This document shows positions 6,963 to 11,384 of a stretch of 11,384 bases of DNA, piece by piece (positions within the stretch are counted from its first letter, which is position 1; each line of letters begins with the position of its first letter). The stretch is from contig JAIPFN010000185.1 in NCBI GenBank assembly GCA_021736615.1, positions 1-11,384 on the forward strand, in the 5' to 3' direction. This DNA comes from Phycisphaerae bacterium. Its GTDB lineage: Bacteria > Planctomycetota > Phycisphaerae > Sedimentisphaerales > Anaerohalosphaeraceae. The notes below the pieces were generated by a model. The model was given only the letters and a program-made list of their open reading frames with translations. It was not told the origin of the DNA and searched no databases. The translations under genes were made by a program, and so were the position numbers.

Positions 6963-7964
6963 ATGGGTAAGAACATTGCAATTGCAGGCGTAACCGGTGC
7001 TGTTGGTCAGGAATTTTTGCGGATTCTTGAACAGCGAGATTTTCCTTTCAATTCGATCAAGATGCTCGCGTCAAGCCGCTCTGCCGGTAAGAAGATCACA
7101 TTTAAGGGTGCCGAGTACACAGTCGAAGAAATGACCAAAGACAGCTTCGCCGGTGTTGATATAGCGTTGTTCTCAGCAGGCGGCGGCCGCAGTAAAGAGT
7201 TCGCCCCCGCAGCCGTTAAAGCCGGTGCTATCGTCGTCGATAACTCGTCGGCATTCCGTATGGATCCCCAGGGTCCGCTGGTCGTCCCGGAGGTCAACCC
7301 CGCAGCCATCGCAAAAAACAAAGGTATTATCGCCAACCCAAACTGCTCGACGATTATCGCAAATGTTCCGGTTTGGCCGCTGCACAAAGCAAACCCCGTC
7401 AAACGTATGGTCATCAGCACCTACCAGGCAGCATCGGGCGCAGGTCAGGCCGCGATGGATGAACTTGCTATTCAGGCGCAGGAAATCCTCGACGGCAAAG
7501 AGCCTACGATCAGCGCCCTCGGCTACCAGCTTGCGTTTAATGTCTACAACCACGATTCGCCGCTTTGCGATAACGGTTATAACGAAGAAGAGATGAAGAT
7601 GGTCAAAGAGACACGCAAGATTTTCAATTGTCCCGATATCGCTATTACGTGTACGTGTGTTCGTGTTTGCGTTTTCCGCGCACATTGCGAAAGTATCAAC
7701 CTGGAATTCGAAAATCCGATCACTCCTGAGCAGGTTCGCGAGCTTCTTTCGACCGCTCCCGGCGTCACCGTTATGGATGACCGCGAAAACAACCGCCATC
7801 CGATGCCTATCGACGCCAGCAACAAAGACGACGTTTATGTCGGCCGCATCCGTCAGGATGAGTCCATCGGCGACAACCGCGGTATTAACCTGTGGGTTGC
7901 AGGCGACCAGATCAGAAAAGGCGCCGCCCTGAACGCAGTACAGATCGCAGAAAAATTATTGTAA
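6963..7964 (+). CDS. asd: Aspartate-semialdehyde dehydrogenase
   Basis: NADPH-dependent reductive dephosphorylation of L-4-aspartyl phosphate to L-aspartate 4-semialdehyde, the branch-point step to lysine/diaminopimelate, threonine and methionine, in the cytoplasm. The 333 residues match the usual length. Seen: GVTGAVG (9-15) dinucleotide-binding loop, SAGGG (71-75), DNSSAFRMD (93-101), NPNCST (125-130) with catalytic Cys128, TYQAASGAG (153-161) with Gln155, and RVCVFRAHCES (234-244) with Arg239 and His241 as substrate and proton-transfer residues. In most homologues the last motif reads RVPVxxGHSE; here Pro and Ser are both replaced by Cys, giving five Cys in residues 223-242. GGAG (6947-6950) lies 12 bases before the ATG, slightly far. 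truA follows 91 nt later; an asd-family gene next to truA also occurs in proteobacteria (usg-truA in E. coli). Confidence 0.95.
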   Translation: MGKNIAIAGVTGAVGQEFLRILEQRDFPFNSIKMLASSRSAGKKITFKGAEYTVEEMTKDSFAGVDIALFSAGGGRSKEFAPAAVKAGAIVVDNSSAFRMDPQGPLVVPEVNPAAIAKNKGIIANPNCSTIIANVPVWPLHKANPVKRMVISTYQAASGAGQAAMDELAIQAQEILDGKEPTISALGYQLAFNVYNHDSPLCDNGYNEEEMKMVKETRKIFNCPDIAITCTCVRVCVFRAHCESINLEFENPITPEQVRELLSTAPGVTVMDDRENNRHPMPIDASNKDDVYVGRIRQDESIGDNRGINLWVAGDQIRKGAALNAVQIAEKLL

Positions 7965-7983
7965 GATATCGAATTAAAAGCGC

Positions 7984-7999
7984 GGGAGCGCAAGCTCCC
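7984..7999 (+). other. GNRA-capped hairpin between asd and truA
   Basis: GGGAGC-GCAA-GCTCCC folds into a perfect 6-bp stem closed by a GCAA tetraloop, an unusually stable RNA shape. There is no T-run after it, so it is not a standard intrinsic terminator. It may stabilise the asd mRNA 3' end or set the asd:truA expression ratio. Confidence 0.6.
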
Positions 8000-8055
8000 C
8001 GATCAAGCGTCACAATAAAGAATAACGTTGTCGTTCTAACCGACTGAAAACATTG

Positions 8056-8796
8056 ATGGCAGTACGCAATATCAAACTTACTATCTGCTATGACGGCAGC
8101 GGCTACCACGGCTGGCAGGTTCAGCCCAATGGCGATACGATACAGCAGCAAATTATAAATGCCCTTCACAATCTTACCGGGCAAAAAATAAAAGTCACCG
8201 GGTCCTCCCGCACTGATGCCGGAGTCAGCGCGTTAGGCCAGGTGGCTTCTTTTTTTATAGACTCGCCCATCCCGACAGAAAACTTCGCAAAGGCACTCAA
8301 CTCCTGGCTGCCAAAAGACATCGCCATCGCCGAAGCTATAGAAGTCGACAAGTCTTTCCACGCCATCGCAAGCACAAAGAACAAGCACTACCGCTACACC
8401 CTGTGCACATCAAAAACCCCGCCGGTGCTAAAAATAAACCAGTGCTGGCATTACGGTTATGACCTCGATGTCGAGCCAATGAACGCGGCAGCAAAACTGC
8501 TCATCGGAGAAAAAGACTTCAAGTCCTTCGCATCAGCATCGGACGAACGCAAGTCGTCGATAAGAACGGTAACCCGCTGCGAGCTATCCCAGGCCGGCGA
8601 CGAAATACACCTCGACATAGAAGGCAACGGGTTCCTGTACAACATGGTAAGAAACATTATGGGAACGCTGGTAGAGGTCGGCAGAGGCCGATGGACACCG
8701 GAAAAGATCACAGAGATACTAGGGGCCAAAGACAGAACCAAAGCAGCAAAACTAGCCCCCGCAGCAGGCCTGTGCCTGATGCGGATAGATTATTAG
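8056..8796 (+). CDS. truA: tRNA pseudouridine synthase A
   Basis: Converts uridines 38-40 in the anticodon arm of tRNAs to pseudouridine. The 246-residue protein shows YDGSGYHGWQ (12-21), the catalytic loop SSRTDAGVSALGQ (50-62) with Asp54 as nucleophile, HYRYTL (111-116) with Tyr112 in the active-site tyrosine position, and NGFLYNMVRNIMGTL (191-205). The usual RTDAGVHA reads RTDAGVSA here; the His-to-Ser change lies next to, not in, the catalytic residue. The start is uncertain: a TTG at 8053 directly precedes the ATG and neither has a clear Shine-Dalgarno sequence; I prefer the ATG. No separate promoter is seen in the 91-nt gap, so it is probably co-transcribed with asd. No clear terminator follows. 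Confidence 0.94.
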   Translation: MAVRNIKLTICYDGSGYHGWQVQPNGDTIQQQIINALHNLTGQKIKVTGSSRTDAGVSALGQVASFFIDSPIPTENFAKALNSWLPKDIAIAEAIEVDKSFHAIASTKNKHYRYTLCTSKTPPVLKINQCWHYGYDLDVEPMNAAAKLLIGEKDFKSFASASDERKSSIRTVTRCELSQAGDEIHLDIEGNGFLYNMVRNIMGTLVEVGRGRWTPEKITEILGAKDRTKAAKLAPAAGLCLMRIDY

Positions 8797-9081
8797 GCTT
8801 ACATTAGTATCTGAGCAATAGGGAAACACATAGCCCCATACAGTCATTGACTCGAAAAAGTTTACCATAGGTTGACCGTTTCTTTACCGCTTTTTCAATC
8901 GCACGACTTTATGTATCCTATACATCTCGTAATTATTGCATTTTAGCCTTGCTACACAGGACCGACTGCTTTACTCGACTAAGAAAACCTATTTACTCTA
9001 TTATACCGGCTTTATTTCAAAAAAACTCACATCTTAAGATATGACTGTATCGCGGCCGGGGAAATCCTTAACGCAAATTCA
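8797..9081. other. Gene-free AT-rich stretch after truA
   Basis: Between the convergent ends of truA and the sigma-factor unit I find no ORF with coding character, no tRNA-like cloverleaf and no strong promoter. The only structure is a 10-bp perfect palindrome, ATCTTAAGAT, at 9031-9040. No plus-strand terminator for truA is evident. Confidence 0.6.
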
Positions 9082-9086
9082 CTAAT

Positions 9087-9111
9087 AAAAAGCCCGAGCT
9101 GAAAGGCCCGG
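9087..9111 (-). terminator. Intrinsic terminator of the ECF sigma/anchored protein unit
   Basis: Read on the minus strand, CCGGGC (9111-9106) pairs with GCTCGG (9099-9094) through a CTTTCA loop (one G-U pair), then GC and five Ts (9091-9087). It starts about 33 nt beyond the stop codon of the 9144-9959 gene, the expected place for the end of the unit. Confidence 0.65.
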
Positions 9112-9143
9112 CCAGTTTGTGTATGATCTATTTGACAAATCTA

Positions 9144-9959
9144 TTAATTCTGCATTTCAGGAAGACAAAAAATTACCATAAATTCCCCCGAATCGGTTTT
9201 AATGCCGCTTATCAGTAGAGCTTGACCTTTTTCGAGATTAATTCCGTCTAGCTGACAGCCTTCGTTGATATTATAAAATGAAAAATCAATCTTAAGGTTC
9301 TCATCTTTGTCTTTGTATGCGGTTATTGCAGCACCGATGGCTTTTTGTTCACCTTTAGTTTTCGTGATGTACACCATTGCTTCCACACCCCCATATGTCG
9401 TAACTATTGGACAAGATATAACCCCTAAGCTTGATGTGCTAAGGAATTCTTTTACGGAATCAAAATTAGCATTTGGCACTATAGCGTATTTAACATCCCC
9501 CGAATCCACGGAGACCAAAGGAATATTACTCTTGCTTAAGACTGTCTCAAGTGAGGACGCATCTGAAAAAGTGAATACCACGTTTCTAGTCATAATTGTC
9601 ACTGATTTGTCAATAGTTCGATCTGATGCATACTCTTTTCCGGGGGCTTCATCGCCCATCATCACTGCTTTTAGACGAGATAGAGCGCCTGTAACTTCAT
9701 GTGCCATTTTCCCAAAAGCCGTTGTTCCGTTAATAGGAACCAATCCTATAAACAGAATTATTAATGCTGTTACTGCCAACTTAGTCATTTTATTACTCAT
9801 AATTATTCTCCATATATACGGCCTATTATAAACCGTAGCTTTATTTCTTGATTCGGACATTGCTTTTACAGCGTCATCAAGGACAAGCTTATCCGTATCT
9901 GTATTTGTTTTTATGTTTGTTTGTTTGAATATTTTTTTTATGTTATCTGAAGGTTTCAT
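9144..9959 (-). CDS. Membrane-anchored protein paired with ECF sigma factor, candidate anti-sigma or sigma-responsive effector
   Basis: A 271-residue protein of no named family. Residues 1-59 are polar and presumably cytoplasmic, with YIWRIIMSNKMTKLAV (48-63) leading into one membrane helix (about 60-76). This N-terminal module recurs, from memory, in Phycisphaerae genes downstream of ECF sigma factors. The remaining ~195 residues should be outside the cytoplasm. Within them, SCPIVTTYGGVEAMVYI (182-198) and the late LEKGQALLISG (242-252) resemble the paired strands of secretin-type beta domains (sAPrVttl.GqeA.i and v.dGqtlvigG), a tentative likeness. Its start overlaps the last 17 nt of the sigma gene and GAGG lies six bases upstream inside that gene, so translation is probably coupled. 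The pairing suggests it tethers the sigma factor or transmits an envelope signal. There is no zinc-finger HxxxCxxC motif of the classic ZAS anti-sigma type. Confidence 0.75.
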   Translation of the reverse strand: MKPSDNIKKIFKQTNIKTNTDTDKLVLDDAVKAMSESRNKATVYNRPYIWRIIMSNKMTKLAVTALIILFIGLVPINGTTAFGKMAHEVTGALSRLKAVMMGDEAPGKEYASDRTIDKSVTIMTRNVVFTFSDASSLETVLSKSNIPLVSVDSGDVKYAIVPNANFDSVKEFLSTSSLGVISCPIVTTYGGVEAMVYITKTKGEQKAIGAAITAYKDKDENLKIDFSFYNINEGCQLDGINLEKGQALLISGIKTDSGEFMVIFCLPEMQN

Positions 9960-10497
9960 TTTTTGCCTCGCAATCTAATAATGACCTCAGTTTTTCTATC
10001 CCGTAGCGGTACCTGCTTTGGGCTGTATTAATTGATATTTGCTGCAATCCGGCAATTGCCTTAAACTTCATATCTCCGTACAAATGCAGGGTGATCACTT
10101 CCCGCTGCTCGTATGGCAGTTGCGAAAGAGCGTTGTTCAGCCGGTCAAACTCTTCGCTGTCGATTATCCATTGCTCCGGCCTTGGCGACTTTGATATTAC
10201 CATTTCGGCCTGGTCAAGGGCGCAAGCTGTCCTTAACCGCTGGTGATTGTTGACATTCCGCGTGCGGTTTGCCACACATGTCGCCAGGAAGCTTTTCAAA
10301 CTGCCGGTAAGCTTTATCCGATCCGCCGACTGGGCAAGCATAATGACAACGTCGTGAACAACATCTTCAGCCCCGCTTTTGTCATTAACCAGCCCAGCCG
10401 ATATCTTCAGCATATGCCCTTTGTACTTGTCGTAAATCCGGCAAAGCGCATCGGTACTTCCGCGTTTAAACTTCCAGATAAGCAGCTTGTCTTCCAT
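9943..10497 (-). CDS. ECF-type RNA polymerase sigma factor (sigma-70 family)
   Basis: A 184-residue alternative sigma factor that directs RNA polymerase to its own promoters. Region 2 spans about 10-85 (ALCRIYDKYKGHMLKIS, then DVVHDVVIMLAQ for the core-binding and -10 region) and region 4 about 116-176, with LPYEQREVITLHLYGDMKFK (127-146) and the helix-turn-helix ending in QSRYRYGIEKLRSLL (160-174). The frame stays open to an ATG at 10551, but I chose the ATG at 10497: the protein then begins MEDKLLIWKFKRG, as I recall for relatives, and a promoter-like pair with five palindromes lies just upstream and would otherwise be inside the coding region. No Shine-Dalgarno sequence is seen, and the mRNA would have a leader of only a few bases. 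The next gene overlaps it by 17 nt, so the two form one unit. Confidence 0.92.
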   Translation of the reverse strand: MEDKLLIWKFKRGSTDALCRIYDKYKGHMLKISAGLVNDKSGAEDVVHDVVIMLAQSADRIKLTGSLKSFLATCVANRTRNVNNHQRLRTACALDQAEMVISKSPRPEQWIIDSEEFDRLNNALSQLPYEQREVITLHLYGDMKFKAIAGLQQISINTAQSRYRYGIEKLRSLLDCEAKNETFR

Positions 10498-10560
10498 AGA
10501 ATCAATTCTAATATAATGTTTGGCCAAACGATTGCAATCTACATGTAACACAGTTAACTG
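10497..10560. promoter_or_regulatory. Cluster of five perfect palindromes upstream of the ECF sigma gene
   Basis: In 64 bp: TAGAAT-CA-ATTCTA (10497-10510), GTTTGGCCAAAC (10518-10529), GATTGCAATC (10530-10539), TACATGTA (10540-10547) and CAGTTAACTG (10551-10560). All arms are perfect; three of the five are directly adjacent. Centres are 20, 11, 9 and 12 bp apart, close to whole turns of B-DNA. The sequences differ from each other. They cover the -35, spacer and start region of the sigma promoter, so they look like a regulatory platform; the binding proteins are unknown. Confidence 0.6.
10510..10537 (-). promoter_or_regulatory. Candidate promoter of the ECF sigma gene
   Basis: The minus strand reads TTGCAA (10537-10532), a 16-nt spacer filled by the GTTTGGCCAAAC palindrome, and TATATT (10515-10510). 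Initiation would fall about 5-6 nt before the ATG at 10497, giving an almost leaderless message. The boxes match housekeeping sigma70 moderately; autoregulation by the ECF factor itself may use another, unrecognised motif. Confidence 0.5.
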
Positions 10561-10771
10561 ATGTATTTTAGTCTAAATAATGCAAAAAAATCAGGAAAAA
10601 GTGCGAAAAGTGCATTTTTTTCAGAAATGAGTTTTTTTGGGGAACCTGCAATTTTGCCGGCGCGTAGTATAGGTAGAATCTTTGAGATTTTAATAAATGT
10701 TCTTTCAAGAAGTAAAAGAAGTAGAAGTAAAAAGCAGTAACGTGAAAAAACAAATATTAAGATCAAAAAGG
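10561..10771. other. Gene-free AT- and purine-rich spacer
   Basis: This stretch between the sigma control region and the isomerase terminator holds A- and T-runs, a near-tandem pair GAAAAAGTGC/GAAAAGTGC (10595-10613) and a purine-rich run of AAGTA-like units (10709-10740). Open frames here are low-complexity and lack coding character. I see no RNA gene or clear promoter. Confidence 0.5.
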
Positions 10772-10818
10772 AAAAAAGACAGGATATGGCGATGAAAAAC
10801 CACGTCCTGTCTTTTTTT
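10772..10818 (-). terminator. Long-stem terminator after the isomerase gene, usable in both directions
   Basis: AAAAAAGACAGGA (10772-10784) and TCCTGTCTTTTTT (10805-10817) are perfect 13-bp inverted repeats around a 20-nt loop. The 3' arm of either strand ends in a run of Ts, so it is bidirectional in principle. It lies 27 nt beyond the minus-strand isomerase stop codon and separates that gene from the sigma unit. Confidence 0.85.
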
Positions 10819-10844
10819 GTTTATAGTCGATATTCGATAGGTCG

Positions 10845-11384
10845 TTAAATATCTGTGATTATGTTCTTTTCTTCGATGGTCGCTTTTTCTTTTTCGGCAT
10901 CTACGAATTTTTCGATTTGCTTTTGCTGTGCCTCTTCGGTGAGTTCCTTTTCAATAACCTCGGCGACGTCTTCAAGCCTGCACGGTATTGCCGGTCGTCT
11001 TTCGGTCACCTTTGCAATGTGAAATCCGAACTGGGTTTCGAATACGTCACTGACCTGACCCGGTTCCATAGCGAAAACAATATCCTCAAACTCCTGCACC
11101 ATCTGGCCGCGCGGGAAAAACCCAAGATCGCCGCCGTTTTCCGGACAACTTGAATACTTAGCGGCAAGACCGTCAAAATCACCCGTTTCACGAACTTCCT
11201 CAAGCACATCTTCAAGTTCTTTACGCACCTCTTCGGCATTCGACACGGGGTCGTGATGCTTGATAATATGGCTGGCCCTGATCATCTCTGGTATGGTATA
11301 ACGCTCGGGGTCGCTTTCGAATTCTTTTCGTATCTGTTTTTCTGTCGGCTTTGGGGACTTGTCGGTTAGAGCCTTAATAAGCCG
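10845..11384 (-). CDS. Parvulin-type (PpiC/SurA-like) peptidyl-prolyl isomerase, 3' part
   Basis: The frame is open to the right edge: 179 residues are visible and the N-terminus lies outside. An ATG at 11285 exists inside the frame, but the codons beyond it read PTEKQIRKEFESDPERYTIP, the usual helix preceding a parvulin domain in SurA/PrsA-type chaperones, so that ATG is not the start. The rotamase domain spans about 34-128 of the fragment: IRASHII (35-41), YSSCPENGGDLGFFPRGQM (77-95), FEDIVFAMEPGQVSDVFET (99-117) and FGFHIAKVTER (119-129). A charged C-terminal helix (135-170) follows. The enzyme speeds cis-trans change at X-Pro bonds and, in this family, usually helps fold exported or outer-membrane proteins; whether this one is exported depends on the missing N-terminus. 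Confidence 0.9.
   Translation of the reverse strand, partial: RLIKALTDKSPKPTEKQIRKEFESDPERYTIPEMIRASHIIKHHDPVSNAEEVRKELEDVLEEVRETGDFDGLAAKYSSCPENGGDLGFFPRGQMVQEFEDIVFAMEPGQVSDVFETQFGFHIAKVTERRPAIPCRLEDVAEVIEKELTEEAQQKQIEKFVDAEKEKATIEEKNIITDI

Noticed and set aside
7173..7799. 208-codon minus-strand open frame inside asd
   Set aside because: It is the complement of a clear, full-length asd gene; composition reflects the codon bias of the real frame.
8797..9081. Possible tRNA or small RNA gene in the gap after truA
   Set aside because: No cloverleaf, CCA-adjacent acceptor stem or promoter-terminator pair could be found by eye.
9307..9831. 174-codon plus-strand open frame antisense to the sigma partner gene
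   Set aside because: The minus-strand frame has the membrane anchor, a ribosome-binding site and overlap with the sigma gene; the plus frame has none of these.
10498..10551. Longer N-terminus for the ECF sigma factor starting at 10551
   Set aside because: The added 18 residues do not look like sigma region 1 or 2, and they would place the promoter-like boxes and palindromes inside coding sequence.
10785..10847. Small plus-strand open frame (about 20 codons) starting ATGGCGATGAAAAACCAC
   Set aside because: It lies within the long terminator stem-loop; the A-rich bases that mimic a ribosome-binding site are the terminator arm.

Overview
The window is 11.4 kb of mid-GC bacterial chromosome. 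It most resembles a planctomycete of the Phycisphaerae type. The best evidence is the ECF sigma factor whose inferred N-terminus reads MEDKLLIWKFKRG, followed by an overlapping gene for a protein with a soluble N-terminus and one membrane anchor; from memory this pair is typical of that group. A bacterial S9 peptidase with a YGEP motif and several poorly leadered genes fit the same picture. The taxonomic call is an inference. I see no mobile element, CRISPR array, rRNA or tRNA gene.

Layout: (1) 1-223, minus: 5' part of a histidine kinase running off the left edge. (2) 489-1790, minus: class I/II PLP aminotransferase, with a consensus promoter so close to the ATG that the mRNA should be leaderless. 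(3) 2038-4500, plus: a DUF1015 protein followed by a class V aminotransferase of the serine/alanine-glyoxylate or phosphoserine aminotransferase kind, ending in a GC-rich hairpin. (4) 4701-6767, plus: exported S9 prolyl-oligopeptidase/DPP-IV-type peptidase behind a perfect TTGACA-N17-TATAAT promoter. (5) 6963-8796, plus: aspartate-semialdehyde dehydrogenase (asd) and tRNA pseudouridine synthase A (truA). (6) 8797-9143: no gene, only a minus-strand terminator near its right end. (7) 9144-10497, minus: ECF sigma factor and overlapping membrane-anchored partner, with a run of five palindromes upstream. (8) 10845-11384, minus: 3' part of a parvulin/SurA-like peptidyl-prolyl isomerase, ending in a terminator that can work in both directions.

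How the genes work together: the left and centre are largely amino-acid metabolism (two aminotransferases, DUF1015 and asd, covering probable aspartate, serine and glyoxylate chemistry). The S9 peptidase could supply amino acids from peptides outside the cytoplasm. The right side is a regulatory and envelope module (ECF sigma, its anchored partner, a folding isomerase).

The points most worth a second look are: five perfect palindromes packed in 64 bp upstream of the ECF sigma gene, with centres about one helical turn apart; the DUF1015-aminotransferase pair, whose ADGHHRYETAL motif hints at a nucleotide-binding or kinase-like role; the S9 peptidase with Glu where the catalytic Asp should be; and a possible secretin-like C-terminal domain in the sigma partner protein.
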